A stretch of DNA of 64,000 bases from contig NZ_OZ032150.1 of the NCBI RefSeq assembly GCF_964026445.1, positions 1,302,001 through 1,366,000 on the forward strand. The letters run 5' to 3'. The position numbers and the translations under genes are program-made. The stretch comes from Rickettsia endosymbiont of Cantharis rufa. GTDB lineage: Bacteria > Pseudomonadota > Alphaproteobacteria > Rickettsiales > Rickettsiaceae. This document shows, piece after piece, positions 28,755-38,500 of this stretch. The notes beneath the pieces are model-generated. The model was not told the origin of the DNA. It worked only from the letters and a program-made list of their open reading frames with translations, and did no database searches. How positions within the stretch are numbered: position 1 is the first letter of the stretch; every line of letters begins with the position of its first letter.

Positions 28755-28854
28755 TGTAGAAGTCAGGATCTAATCCTACGGACACTATAAAAATTATATC
28801 TGAATGTCTGATAAGTTATGACTGTCAGATGAGTATTCAAGATATAAGATTTCG
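28755..28854 (-). mobile_element. IS481-family terminal remnant
   Basis: Minus-strand copy of the IS481 3' end, including the last codons (YLEYSSDSHNLSDIQI, in frame through the terminal inverted repeat TGTAGAAGTCAGGATCTAAT). Cut at 28854 by an IS1 element. Confidence 0.75.
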
Positions 28855-29685
28855 GGTCGCGCCCCCGTATTGCAGCTTAGCATGAATAGTCTATAATCCT
28901 CAAACAGTGATAAGAGAGAATTATAGTTAAGGAGTTATGGCAAGAATAGATGTTAAGTGTAGATCAAGAATAGATGTTAAGTGTAGATATTATAACGACA
29001 CAGAAAAAGTAGTAAAGGCGGGATATTCAATTTCAAAACAACAGAGATATCAATGCAAGCAGTGTAATCGATATTTTCAACTGTAATATATTAATAATGC
29101 CTCTAAGCCTGGAGTCAAGACTCAGATAGTAGATATGTCAATCAATGGCTCTGGAGTTAGGGATACAGTAAGAGTATTAAAAGTGGGTATCAATACGGTT
29201 ATCCGTGTTTTAAAAAAATCTAGCGTTAAAAAAGATAAATCATTCTATCAATACGATAGAAGTAATTATTGCTCCTGAAATAGATGAACAATGGTCTTAT
29301 GTACAGAATAAATCCAAACAAAGATGGCTTTGATATTCTTTGGATAAGATTTTGTTAAAAGTAGTTGCTTATACTTTTGGTACAAGATGTGATAGCACAT
29401 CAGAATCATTACTGAAAAAAACCGGAGGATTTTAAGGTTACTTTTTACTTTACAGATGGATGGGGAAGTTATGCTAGGTTATTAGATCCCAAAAAACACA
29501 TTGTTAGTAAAAAATATACTCAACGGATAGAACGGGGTAACTTAAATCTTAGAACAAGATGCAAAAGACTGACACGTAAAACAATTTGTTTTTCCAAGTC
29601 ATTGGATATTCATGATAAAGTCATCGGAACTCTTATTGAACGTATAGCCTTTTAATATCCACATCTGTAAAATGGAGGTGCGACC
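28855..29685 (+). mobile_element. IS1-family element, degenerate copy a
   Basis: 831 bp with ends GGTCGCGCCCCCG and, inverted, GGTCGCACCTCC. Reading through several frames gives InsA/InsB-like text: a zinc-finger-like start (CKQCNRYFQ), NGSGVRDTVRVLKVGINTVIR, DEQWSYVQNKSKQRW, TFYFTDGWGSY, NTQRIER-like TQRIERGNLNLRTRCKRLTR. Several frameshifts mean no intact transposase. Flanks are scraps of IS481 and IS3, with no target duplication. Confidence 0.85.
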
Positions 29686-29869
29686 GACTATACTTCGTAA
29701 TTCCTAGTTCTCTAGCTGTTTGAGCAAAAGGTTGCTTAGACTCAATAGCTAATCTAATCGCTGATTCTTTAAATTCAGCTGGATATATCTTTGGCTCTAT
29801 ATCCGGCATTTTTATCCCTACTGTTAATATCGTCTATTATTAACTTTCTGGAAAACTATAGCTGCATCA
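29686..29869 (-). mobile_element. IS3-family left-end fragment
   Basis: Minus-strand copy of the IS3 left end and the first part of orfA (MPDIEPKIYPAEFKESAIRL). The outer end at 29869 abuts an Rpn-type gene remnant and the inner end is cut by IS1 copy a. Confidence 0.85.
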
Positions 29870-30510
29870 TTATGCTCTCGGTCTGTCCATTTATATCGCT
29901 CTAAACTTGCATATGCCGATAACACAATTTCATTTTTAATTTCTTTTGGCGATTCTTGTTCTTGCGAAGCATATTTTAATAAGTACAACCATTCATCGAT
30001 ATCATCTCTAAGATTATTTTTTTAAATTTCCCTAATTCAATAAATACATAAGTTAATGAAAAACAAATATTGTTTATGGGTATCGCTTTCTTTTATATAA
30101 TGATAGCTAATATACGGCAATTCATCGGGCAAAGCTTATGTTACTTTAGTAGCAATTATTACTACCGGCAATAAATCTTTATGCTTCATACTTTTCTTAA
30201 TTTGACTAACGCAGGTATAACAACCGTAAAGCTGCGTTCTATTAAGATAATCTTTCTCCATTTTACACTGTATCTCGATTATACACCATCTACCGGTTTT
30301 ATCTTTAACCTTTAGATCGAATAAGCTTCTTTTACCGTCAAGAAATAAAGGTAGTTGTTCAGTAGTTATATAAGTTAAATCTACAATTTTATCTCCTTTC
30401 GATAATTTAAGGAGGGCATTAAGTAAATCTATTAGTTTCACCTTATCGCTGAATAATTTTTTAAATGCTACATCATTTGTACCGTCTAAATATCTTTGTA
30501 TAAATAATTA
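29870..30510 (-). pseudogene. Rpn-family (PD-(D/E)XK) nuclease/transposase-like gene, broken
   Basis: The longest intact piece is 30136-30441 (LFDLKVKDKTGRWCIIEIQCKMEKDYLNRTQLYGCYTCVSQ), holding the PD-(D/E)XK core with D.K and EIQ. Upstream codons RYLDGTNDVAFKKLFSD belong to the N-terminus. Downstream pieces ALPDELPYISYHYIKESDTHKQYL and FKKNNLRDDIDEWLYLLKYA belong to the C-terminus after a stop and frameshifts. Truncated at 29869 by IS3. Rpn proteins promote RecA-independent recombination; such genes are common in rickettsiae. Confidence 0.75.
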
Positions 30511-30581
30511 TATCTTTGATAAGTTTTTGTATATAGTAATTAACCTTAGGTAGTAAGCTAATTTTATTATTAAATGTTGGA

Positions 30582-31061
30582 TTAATACCTATCATTATCA
30601 TCGTATACTCCCCAGATTACTTTCTTGGAAATCCAACCGGTGTAATCCTTACATGTAATTTGGCAGAATTGTTCTTTGCATTTTTTTAAAACGCAGCGAA
30701 CCTTGGGCATTAATTTTGCTATAACTCGGCTTTTAGGATCAGCGGATTTGGTAAGCTCTATTTCCTTATCAGAGGTAATAACAACCGATCTTTTTCCTGA
30801 TAAAACGCTCGAATGTATCCAGCCACCTTCGCCATTAATGTCACGTACTTGCCGCCATTGCTCATACTCGGTAATTATTTCTACCGGCTCACCTTTTTTA
30901 ATAAAAACCCACTCTATGGCAGATTTAGCGATTGGTCCGCTCCTTGTATTTACTTCATTAGATTTTATTGAAACGAATCTTGGAATAGGTAATTTTTTAT
31001 TATCAGCATTAGTAGTTGTTGATAGTGTTAATATAATTAAAGTAATAAGAATTTTAATCAT
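30582..31061 (-). CDS. Secreted bacterial SH3-domain protein
   Basis: 159 residues from the ATG at 31061; an upstream ATG at 31085 would put eight extra residues before the signal peptide. Signal peptide about 1-19. Two SH3-like repeats follow, one with NTRSGP and GGWIHSSVLSGKRSV (about 40-95), the other with CKDYTGWISKKVIWGV near the end. Such proteins usually bind cell wall in the periplasm. It overlaps the antiporter stop by 8 bases, so it is cotranscribed with it. Confidence 0.8.
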   Translation of the reverse strand: MIKILITLIILTLSTTTNADNKKLPIPRFVSIKSNEVNTRSGPIAKSAIEWVFIKKGEPVEIITEYEQWRQVRDINGEGGWIHSSVLSGKRSVVITSDKEIELTKSADPKSRVIAKLMPKVRCVLKKCKEQFCQITCKDYTGWISKKVIWGVYDDNDRY

Positions 31062-32790
31062 TATCTTCCGCTTCAGATAAAGCATCCTCTTTTTTTGCTA
31101 TTACATAATTACCAAGCCTAAATTGTAGTTTTATTCTATTAATTTCCTGCTCACTAATACCTATATGTTTTAAGACTATTCCGCCGATTTGCAATCCCGT
31201 CTCATAGCTTTCCGGAATAATGGTTGTGGCACCTAAATCATAAAACTCCCTAGAATTTTTTAAATTTTTTAACTTAACGACAACCGGTATATCCTGATAA
31301 TTACCGCTAATTGTTTTAAGCGATTTCTTGATAGTTACTTGGTTATTCATAGTAAGTATTATAGCGAATGCTCTTTCCGTACCTAACGCCTTTAGAGTAT
31401 CGGCTTGCGATACGTCACCTTTAAAAACCGGCAAACCGTTTGATAGCTCTTCTTTAACTCTATCATCATCTAAATCAAGTATTACGTAACTTACACCCTC
31501 TGCTTCTAAAACTCTTGCTACCATTTTACCGGTATTACCAAGGCCAGCAATAATAATATGGTTTGCTAAATCTCTTGCACCAAGCTCAATCATTTGAGTC
31601 GGAGTTTTACCAAGTCCTTTATCAACTTTCTCGGTAATCTTTTTCCCTAAAGCTGCGAGTAACGGAGTAAGTGCCATAGTAAAAGTAACTACGAGTAATA
31701 ATATATTGGCAGTACTTTCCTCCAATACTCCGCTATCTTTACCTAAACTGAATAATATAAAACCAAACTCTCCGCCTTGCGATAATAACAAGCCTGAATA
31801 AAAAGCAACTCCTTTATTAAAACCGAATAAAATACAAAAAGCCGTTATGATTAAAGTTTTTATACCTATTAAAGCAATAGATAAAGTAAGAATATGAGAT
31901 ATTTTTTCGTACATTTCTAATGCGTCGATATTCATACCGACGGTCATGAAAAATAATCCTAAAAACAAATTTTTGAAAGGATAAATACTTTCTTCTGCCT
32001 GCAATCTAAATTCAGTTTCTGCAACTAACACTCCGGCAACAAAAGCCCCAAGAGCTAGAGATAAACCAAATGTTTCGGTAGCCCAAGCAGCAGAAAGCAC
32101 TATTAACAAAGTCATCGCAATAGGTAGCTCGTTTGCATTATTACTTTCTGATGAAATGAATGAAAATACAGGACGAAGTAAAACACGGCCGACAATAAAT
32201 ATTGTAAGTAAAGCTATTACAGCTTTTAAGAGTGCAATACCGAGAGCTGTTGCAAGAGAGGCTTTATTGCTATCGGCAAGTAGCGGAACTATCACAAGCA
32301 ATGGCACTACGGCCAAATCTTGCAATAAAAGAATAGCCAACGAAATTCTTCCTATTTGCGTTGATTGACTACGATTTTCCTCAATAACCTGCATAACAAG
32401 TGCCGTAGATGAAAGAGCAAGACCGCCGCCGGTAATAATAGCCGCACTACTATTGCCGTCTATAAGTACCATTGCACCGGCAATTACTAGAGTAGTTGTT
32501 AAAACTTGCAAACTACCGAGGCCAAAGACATATCGCCTCATAGCTTTTAATCGCTCAAAAGATAACTCAAGTCCTATAGCAAATAATAAAAATACTACAC
32601 CAAGTTCACCTAGTAACTTAGTTTGATCGTATGTTACGATTTTTAAACCGTGATCACCTATTGCGGCTCCCGCAATTAAATAACCAAGTACCGGACTTAA
32701 TCTAAGACGCTTAAGTATGGCAACGATAAAAACCGCAGTACCGAGTAAAATTATAACGTTAATAAGAATATGATCGTTCATTTTTTCCAA
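31054..32790 (-). CDS. CPA2-family monovalent cation:proton antiporter (KefB/KefC-like)
   Basis: 578 residues. An N-terminal antiporter domain of about 12 helices (1-380) contains SPVLGYLIAGAAIGDHGL, GLALSSTALVMQ and LLSQGGEFGFILF. A cytoplasmic TrkA-N domain follows with the NAD-binding motif IIIAGLGNTGKMVARVLE (about 410-427). Probably exports K+ or Na+ in exchange for protons at the inner membrane. No glutathione-gating residues are assigned. It overlaps rsfS by 13 bases and the SH3 gene by 8. Confidence 0.9.
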   Translation of the reverse strand: MEKMNDHILINVIILLGTAVFIVAILKRLRLSPVLGYLIAGAAIGDHGLKIVTYDQTKLLGELGVVFLLFAIGLELSFERLKAMRRYVFGLGSLQVLTTTLVIAGAMVLIDGNSSAAIITGGGLALSSTALVMQVIEENRSQSTQIGRISLAILLLQDLAVVPLLVIVPLLADSNKASLATALGIALLKAVIALLTIFIVGRVLLRPVFSFISSESNNANELPIAMTLLIVLSAAWATETFGLSLALGAFVAGVLVAETEFRLQAEESIYPFKNLFLGLFFMTVGMNIDALEMYEKISHILTLSIALIGIKTLIITAFCILFGFNKGVAFYSGLLLSQGGEFGFILFSLGKDSGVLEESTANILLLVVTFTMALTPLLAALGKKITEKVDKGLGKTPTQMIELGARDLANHIIIAGLGNTGKMVARVLEAEGVSYVILDLDDDRVKEELSNGLPVFKGDVSQADTLKALGTERAFAIILTMNNQVTIKKSLKTISGNYQDIPVVVKLKNLKNSREFYDLGATTIIPESYETGLQIGGIVLKHIGISEQEINRIKLQFRLGNYVIAKKEDALSEAEDND

Positions 32791-33104
32791 ATTTCTTCTA
32801 GCTTAAAGTGTTCTCGTGCTTCCGGATAAAAAATATTAATTAAAATAGTACCTGCATCTATTAGAACCCATTCTGATTTACCAAGTCCCTCAATATTACT
32901 ATTTATACCGGCATTATTTTTTAATTCTAAAGCTACATATTCAGCGATTGCTCCAACATTTTTAGTAGAACGGCCGCTAGCGAATATAATATAATCGGCT
33001 AATTTATGTTTTCCTGTTAAATCAATTACCTCAATATTTTCTGCTTTTTTATTACTCAAACATTCTAAGATAAATAATTTTAATTCTTCGACTTCTTTTT
33101 TCAT
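32778..33104 (-). CDS. rsfS: Ribosomal silencing factor RsfS
   Basis: 108 residues from ATG 33104; a longer frame to 33167 lacks family similarity. RsfS binds L14 and blocks subunit joining under starvation. The blocks IEVIDLTGKHKLADYIIFASGRS and GLGKSEWVLIDAGTILINIF are diagnostic. First gene of the minus-strand operon rsfS-antiporter-SH3. Confidence 0.93.
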   Translation of the reverse strand: MKKEVEELKLFILECLSNKKAENIEVIDLTGKHKLADYIIFASGRSTKNVGAIAEYVALELKNNAGINSNIEGLGKSEWVLIDAGTILINIFYPEAREHFKLEEIWKK

Positions 33105-33261
33105 AATAATTAATAAATGACATAATTTAATATTAATTATTATATGCATAAGAGTAGAGTTTATCAATAAATGTTTAAAATTCTGTAATAAAAATTTATA
33201 TAAAGCTTTACTTTAAGTAAAAAAAACTTTAATTAATATTTAAATTAATATTGATAAAATA

Positions 33262-33501
33262 ATGGCAATATCTGCAGAAGAGTTAGAAAAAATACTTAAA
33301 GAATCTTTTCCAAACAGTATAATAAAAATTACTGATTTAGTAGGAGGTCAAGACCACTATGCCTTAGAAATATCAGATGTTCAATTTAATGGACTTTCTT
33401 TAATTAATCAACATAAATTAGTAAAAAACGCCCTGTCTGAAATATTAAGTAAGAAACTACATGCAATTACCATAAAAACTATCGCAATTCCCGAAAAATA
33501 A
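33262..33501 (+). CDS. bolA: BolA/IbaG-family protein
   Basis: 79 residues with the BolA/IbaG pattern L...FPN..IKITDLVGGQDHYALEI and HKLVKNALSEIL, lengths as in IbaG. Probably works with a monothiol glutaredoxin in iron-sulfur handling; no glutaredoxin gene is adjacent here. Divergent from rsfS. Confidence 0.88.
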   Translation: MAISAEELEKILKESFPNSIIKITDLVGGQDHYALEISDVQFNGLSLINQHKLVKNALSEILSKKLHAITIKTIAIPEK

Positions 33502-33651
33502 TTACAAATAATAATATAATAAATCTTGCACAAATTTGACTTATTATTTAATTTAAGTTTCATGATTACTTAGCATTAGTCAACAATGTGTTGACTAATA
33601 TTCTTAAATGAATAAATAAGGGAAAGTTAGAAATTCTAATAATCAACGTTG

Positions 33652-34031
33652 ATGTTAGAGGTGAAGTATATAAATAAGTAATAAACATATAATAGAATAT
33701 CAAGGAAAGCCTGCTTTTGTTGTCATACCTTTTAATGAATATCAGGAACTTATCAATATAAAACAACGTATTACTGATGAAACATTATACGCTGAAGCTA
33801 TAGCCAAAAATGAGGAATATTTTCCTGAAGAATGGTACAAAAAATTCTAAACAGCGAAAACCCTATTAAAGTTTATCGTGAATATAGAGGGTTATCTCAA
33901 GAACAATTAGCTATTAAAATTGGCAAAACTAAGCAATATATCTAATCTATTGAAAAAGGATTACGAACAGGTACAATAGGTACACTAAAAAACTAAGTAC
34001 TGTTCTAAACGTTGATTTAGATATGCTATAA
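33652..34031 (+). pseudogene. Degraded antitoxin-like (Phd-like) and Xre-type helix-turn-helix gene pair
   Basis: First part encodes HIIEYQGKPAFVVIPFNEYQELI (Phd/RelB-like antitoxin style) but its start region is shifted. The second part, from ATG 33832, encodes REYRGLSQEQLAIKIGKTKQYI, then a TAA where Ser/Trp is expected, then SIEKGLRTGTIGTLK and a frameshift (six A for an expected seven) before KLSTVLNVDLDMLI. This is an Xre helix-turn-helix. Both parts look dead. The remainder of 33502-34091 holds nothing else I can name. Confidence 0.6.
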
Positions 34032-34091
34032 TTCATAAAATTATCGCCAATAGAAAATTACTTCTGTAATTTGCTATTAATGAGTGGATTT

Positions 34092-35266
34092 TTAGAAGTT
34101 TACTTTAAGTCTTAGCGTACCGGACTGAGCACGGTATTTTTTAACTAAGTTCAGCCCATAATGCACCTCATACTCCATTCTACCTTTCGTAAGTACTACA
34201 CCTGCTCCTAAATCATATAGCATTTTAGTAGGTTTAGGTGTCGGTACCGGTAGAGGCTCATTAAGACCGTTAAGATCTGCAACGATTGCTGGCGTTTTAC
34301 CTTTGAAGTCGTAATTAATAAAGTCATGAACTTGCGGTTTAATGGTCGTGCCCCCGTATTGCAGTTTAGCATGAATAGTCTATAATACTCAAACAGTGAT
34401 AAGAGAGAATTATAGTTAAGGAGTTATGACAAGAATATATGTTAAGTGTAGATCAAGAATAGATGTTAAGTGTAGATATTATAACGACACAGAAAAAGTA
34501 GTAAAGGCGGGATATTCAATTTCAAAACAACAGAGATATCAATGCAAGCAGTGTAATCGATATTTTTAACTGTAATATATTAATAATGCCTCTAAGCCTG
34601 GAGTCAAGGCTCAGATAGTAGATATGTCAATCAATGGCTCTGGAGTTAGGGATACAGTAAGAGTATTAAAAGTGGGTATCAATACGGTTATCCGTGTTTT
34701 AAAAAAAATCTAGCGTTAAAAAAGATAAATCATTCTATCAATACGATAGAAGTAATTATTGCTCCTGAAATAGATGAACAATGGTCTTATGTACAGAATA
34801 AATCCAAACAAAGATGGCTTTGATATTCTTTGGATAAGATTTTGTTAAAAGTAGTTGCTTATACTTTTGGTACAAGATGTGATAGCACATCAGAATCATT
34901 ACTGAAAAAAACCGGAGGATTTTAAGGTTACTTTTTACTTTACAGATGGATGGGGAAGTTATGCTAGGTTATTAGATCCCAAAAAACACATTGTTAGTAA
35001 AAAATATACTCAACGGATAGAACGGGGTAACTTAAATCTTAGAACAAGATGCAAAAGACTGACACGTAAAACAATTTGTTTTTCCAAGTCATTGGATATT
35101 CATGATAAAGTCATCGGAACTCTTATTGAACGTATAGCCTTTTAATATCCACATCTGTAAAATGGAGGTGCGGCCCGGTTTAATTATAAATTCATCCTTA
35201 TAGAAGGTTGTTTTAATTTCACCGCCAAGTATACCCTCAACCTTATTGTATTGACGCTTTTGAATA
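34092..35266 (-). pseudogene. Autotransporter beta-barrel C-terminal remnant, split by IS1
   Basis: Read on the minus strand as two exposed pieces (35176-35266 and 34092-34343): QKRQYNKVEGILGGEIKTTF, then DFINYDFKGKTPAIV, KMLYDLGAGVVLTKGRMEYE and the end TLRLKVNF. A terminal Phe after alternating hydrophobics is the outer-membrane barrel signature, and the text is typical of Sca autotransporters. IS1 copy b interrupts it with a 9-base duplication, and IS3 copy 2 removes everything upstream. Confidence 0.78.
34344..35175 (+). mobile_element. IS1-family element, degenerate copy b
   Basis: 832 bp, nearly identical to copy a and equally frameshifted. Flanked by a perfect 9-base direct repeat CGGTTTAAT (34335-34343 and 35176-35184), the target duplication length of IS1. 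It inserted in an autotransporter barrel. Confidence 0.92.
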
Positions 35267-35326
35267 TGATGCAGCTATAGTTTTCCAGAAAATTAATAAT
35301 AGACGATATTAACAGTAGGGATAAAA

Positions 35327-35545
35327 ATGCCGGATATAGAGCCAAAGATATATCCAGCTGAATTTAAAGAATCAGCGATTAGATTAACTATTGAGTCTAA
35401 GCAACCTTTTGCTCAAGCAGCTAGAGAACTAGGAATTACGAAGTATAGTCTATATAATTGGGTTAATAAACATTCAAAACTCAAGGAAGTAATGAGATAT
35501 GAAGAACATCTGTATGATGAATTAAGGAGATTGAAGAAGAACTAG
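35327..35545 (+). pseudogene. IS3 OrfA, frameshifted
   Basis: Same 72-residue truncated frame as in copy 1, with two substitutions (A to T and A to G in the HTH region) and the same two missing A residues after it. Confidence 0.83.
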
Positions 35546-35659
35546 ATAGAGTAACACAAGAATGTGATCTATTAAAAAGGCTGCCGCGTACTTTGCAAAA
35601 GAATCCCAATAAGGTACGCATGGATAAAGGAAAACAGAGGTAATTTTTCCATTTCTGCT

Positions 35660-36472
35660 ATGTGTAAATTTATGAAAGTATCACGTAATGGTTATTATGA
35701 ATGGTTAAATAATCTTGGATGTAATAGGGTTAAAGAAGGTAATGAATTAACAAACAGAATTGAAATTATCTTTAAAGAAGGTAGAGGTAATTATGGAACT
35801 AGACCTATTAAAAAGGAACTATCACGGCAAGATATAACTGCTAGTAGGAGACGCATTGCAAGACTAATAAAAGAAGCTAATTTGCTATGTAAAACTAAAC
35901 GTAAATTTAAAGCCATTACTGACTCTAATCATAATAAGCAAATTGCTCCTAATTTATTAAATAGAGAGTTTACAGTTTATGCTGCTAATTGTTATTGGGT
36001 TGGAGACATAACCTATGTGCCAACTGGTGAAGGCTGGCTATATTTAGCAACTGTTATTGATCTATTTTCTAGAAAAATTATAGGATGGTCTATGAGTAAT
36101 AACATGAGAGCTGATTTGGTTAATAATGCTTTATTAATGGCAATATGGCAACGTAAACCAGCAAAAGGGCTTATTTGGCATACTGATAGAGGTAGTCAAT
36201 ATTGTTCTGATAGTCATTTAAAAATTATAAAACAACATGGTATCAAACAGAGTATGGGTCGTAAAGGAAATTGCTTGGATAATGCTGTTGCTGAAAGTTT
36301 CTTTCATACTATAAAAACAGAATTAATGTATCAATATAAATTTAAAACTAAGGAGGGAGCAAAATATGCCATATTTGAATATATAGAGGTATTTTATAAC
36401 CGTATCAGAATGTATTCTGCTAACGATTATTTATCACCAGTAAGATATGAAGAGATACAAAATTGCGCTTAA
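35660..36472 (+). CDS. IS3 OrfB transposase
   Basis: 270 residues, differing from copy 1 only at one Glu to Gly change in KTKEGAKYA. The DDE residues are intact. Confidence 0.92.
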   Translation: MCKFMKVSRNGYYEWLNNLGCNRVKEGNELTNRIEIIFKEGRGNYGTRPIKKELSRQDITASRRRIARLIKEANLLCKTKRKFKAITDSNHNKQIAPNLLNREFTVYAANCYWVGDITYVPTGEGWLYLATVIDLFSRKIIGWSMSNNMRADLVNNALLMAIWQRKPAKGLIWHTDRGSQYCSDSHLKIIKQHGIKQSMGRKGNCLDNAVAESFFHTIKTELMYQYKFKTKEGAKYAIFEYIEVFYNRIRMYSANDYLSPVRYEEIQNCA

Positions 36473-36502
36473 ACAACTGTCCGGAAAAGTGTTGATAGAT
36501 CA

Positions 36503-36742
36503 ATAAAGTTTTATCGGTAACAACTCCGCTATTACCTTTTTGATTTCCAAAGGTTGTTTTATAAATAACTTCACCTTTATATAAAATTGCAATTGCTCCT
36601 CCTTGTAATTCGTCTTTTTGCAATTCAAGCTTTTTAATAAAGTTTCTTAGTTTTTGCGGTAATTCTACTCGTGGCTTAGCAAAAACCGTAGAACATAGCA
36701 ATAATGATATTGTACTAAAAAATATGATAAGTTTTTATTCAT
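36503..36742 (-). pseudogene. Beta-lactamase / penicillin-binding-like serine hydrolase, 5' remnant
   Basis: From ATG 36742, one extra A would join MNKKL to IIFFSTISLLLCSTVFA, a signal peptide; the present run has five A residues. Then PRVELPQKLRNFIKKLELQK and GGAIAILYKGEVIYKTTFGN match class C beta-lactamase-family N-termini. The gene is cut by the IS3 right end before the catalytic SxxK. Both lesions make it dead. Confidence 0.7.
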
Positions 36743-36810
36743 ATGGTAATTTTATTTATTGATTATATGTCATCCCCGCGAAAGCACATGGGTGTCAACT
36801 TAAGGATCGA

Positions 36811-36886
36811 TGTCATTCCCGCGTAGGCGAGAATCCATTAAAGTAAAGCTTTTTTAGCATGGATTCCTTCTTTTGCAAAAATGACA
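36811..36886. repeat. Rickettsia palindromic element, degenerate
   Basis: TGTCATTCCCGCGTAGGCG left arm with a decayed right arm (GGATTCCTTCTTTTGCAAAA ATGACA). Confidence 0.6.
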
Positions 36887-36960
36887 TAAATGAGCCAAGC
36901 AACAACACCAGTTTGACCATACGGTCCAATTAAAAATTAGTATTTTATTTATTTTTCTGG

Positions 36961-36983
36961 ATGCCGTGGTCAAGCCACGGCAT
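36961..36983. terminator. GC-rich hairpin after glnQ
   Basis: Nine-base stem ATGCCGTGG/CCACGGCAT with a 5-base loop, 16 bases past the glnQ stop on the minus strand. It belongs to a third repeat type (GCCGTGG...CCACGGC; compare 48926-49023) but could end glnQ transcription. No U-tract of the usual kind follows. Confidence 0.45.
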
Positions 36984-36998
36984 GACACTGTATGTATA

Positions 36999-37721
36999 TC
37001 ACATTAAATCACCTATATTCTCTAAAAACAACCTAGCCCTATGTGATGCCGGTTTACTAAAAAAATCCCTTGCAGGCTGATTTGCTAAAATCTGCCCTTG
37101 ATCCATAAAAATAACATGATCCGCTATTAATTTTGCAAATTTTAAATGGTGCGTGACTACTACCATACTCATTTTATCTTTTAATAAATTTATATTTTCT
37201 ATAACATCTTTAATATTTTCGGGATCGAGTGCTGACGTTGGTTCATCAAATAACAAAATTTCTGGCTTCATCATTAAGGCTCTTGCTATCGCTATACGTT
37301 GTTTTTGCCCCCCGGATAAACTCGCTGGGTATGAATCAAATTTTTGCGTTAGCTTAAATTTCACAAGTAGCTCTTTTGCCATAGAAATTGCTTGCTCTTT
37401 TGACAATTTTAAAACATTTACGGGCGTATAAATTAGGTTTTTTCCTACCGTTAAATGAGGAAAGAGATTAAAATTTTGAAACACCATCCCTACTTTTAAG
37501 CGAAGTTTTCTTCCGTCTTTAGGTGGTAGTTTCTTCCCTTCTACCAAAAAAGTGCCGCTACTTGGTTCTTCCAAATTATTCAAAATTCTAAGTAGAGTAG
37601 TCTTACCGCTTCCCGAAGGACCAATTATTACAGTAGTTTCTTTGGTAGTAAAACTTAGATCAATATTCTTAATTGCGTAATTTTTGCCGTAACGCTTGCA
37701 TACTTTTTCTAAAATAATCAT
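36999..37721 (-). CDS. glnQ: Polar amino acid ABC transporter ATP-binding protein
   Basis: 240 residues. Walker A GPSGSGKTT (about 32-40), signature LSGGQKQRIAIARAL (about 135-149) and Walker B ILLFDEPTSALDP are intact. The closest style is GlnQ/ArtP of the polar amino acid family. No permease or binding protein is adjacent. It starts 3 bases after the hydrolase gene, so the two are cotranscribed. Confidence 0.88.
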   Translation of the reverse strand: MIILEKVCKRYGKNYAIKNIDLSFTTKETTVIIGPSGSGKTTLLRILNNLEEPSSGTFLVEGKKLPPKDGRKLRLKVGMVFQNFNLFPHLTVGKNLIYTPVNVLKLSKEQAISMAKELLVKFKLTQKFDSYPASLSGGQKQRIAIARALMMKPEILLFDEPTSALDPENIKDVIENINLLKDKMSMVVVTHHLKFAKLIADHVIFMDQGQILANQPARDFFSKPASHRARLFLENIGDLM

Positions 37722-37724
37722 AAG

Positions 37725-38489
37725 CTAAACTGTAAATTTATAGCCGTCATAGAGCGGCTTAACGTTACTTGGGAGCATTTTCGTAATTTCATGATAATCT
37801 ATCGTGTGTCTCATATTGGTTAATAATATCTGCTCTGGTTTATATTTTTCTTGCCACTCTAATACCTTATTAAGTCCAGCGTGATTTTTGTTTGAGGTAT
37901 AATCCATACAATCCAATATCCATATTTTTACATCTTTTAAAAATTTTTCTGACTCAGGCGGAAAATTGCTTACATCGGGTGAGTAGACAAAGTCGCCTAT
38001 CCGCAAGCCTAAACTATCAACAGGACCATGATTTTGTCTAAAGAACTGTACATCAATAGTATTAATTTTAATTTTATCAAAAAAATCGATAGATTTAGTA
38101 GCTAGCACTTGCCAAGGTATGACTGAAGCCGGCTTAAATAAATAATCAAATTTCTTGTGTAGCTTTGCCACAGTATTATGATTGGTATAAATTTCTAACG
38201 GCTTTTTTGAAATAAACGAAAATACTCGCAAATCCTCAATGCCGTTAACATGATCGGAATGATCATGAGTTAATATAGCACAATCAAGCTTGTTTATTTT
38301 CTCTCTTACTAGTTGATATTTAATATCATAACCGAAATCAACTAATATTTGACTATTTTCATCGTTAATATATATTGCTGATCTAGTCCTTTTATTGTAC
38401 TTTGAATTTGAGAGACATACGCAGCAACTGCACCCTATAACCGGTACACCTATTGACGATCCGCACCCAAGTATTGTTATTTGTAACAT
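37725..38489 (-). CDS. Metallo-beta-lactamase-fold hydrolase (PhnP-like)
   Basis: 254 residues. The metal site motif LTHDHSDHVNG (about 74-84), a second His in FRQNHGPV and DCMDY are seen, and an early Cys cluster (CGSSIGVPVIGCSCCVC) as in PhnP/Tiki1-type phosphodiesterases. The substrate is probably a cyclic phosphodiester; this is inference. Divergent from the PAP2 gene 11 bases away. Confidence 0.85.
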   Translation of the reverse strand: MLQITILGCGSSIGVPVIGCSCCVCLSNSKYNKRTRSAIYINDENSQILVDFGYDIKYQLVREKINKLDCAILTHDHSDHVNGIEDLRVFSFISKKPLEIYTNHNTVAKLHKKFDYLFKPASVIPWQVLATKSIDFFDKIKINTIDVQFFRQNHGPVDSLGLRIGDFVYSPDVSNFPPESEKFLKDVKIWILDCMDYTSNKNHAGLNKVLEWQEKYKPEQILLTNMRHTIDYHEITKMLPSNVKPLYDGYKFTV

Positions 38490-38500
38490 AAATAATTAAA

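Larger units (their letters stand above)
35267..36502 (+). mobile_element. IS3-family insertion sequence, copy 2 (1236 bp)
   Basis: Same ends as copy 1. ATA directly flanks both sides (35264-35266 and 36503-36505), the 3-base duplication size of IS3 elements. The two flanks belong to different genes (autotransporter barrel and a beta-lactamase 5' end), so they were already joined or the ATA match is chance. Confidence 0.9.

Noticed and set aside
33566..33766. 66-residue minus-strand frame
   Set aside because: Opposite to the decayed antitoxin gene, which has recognisable family sequence.
24640..36742. Prophage or composite genomic island
   Set aside because: Only IS elements and decayed cell genes are seen; no phage structural, integrase or attachment sequences.
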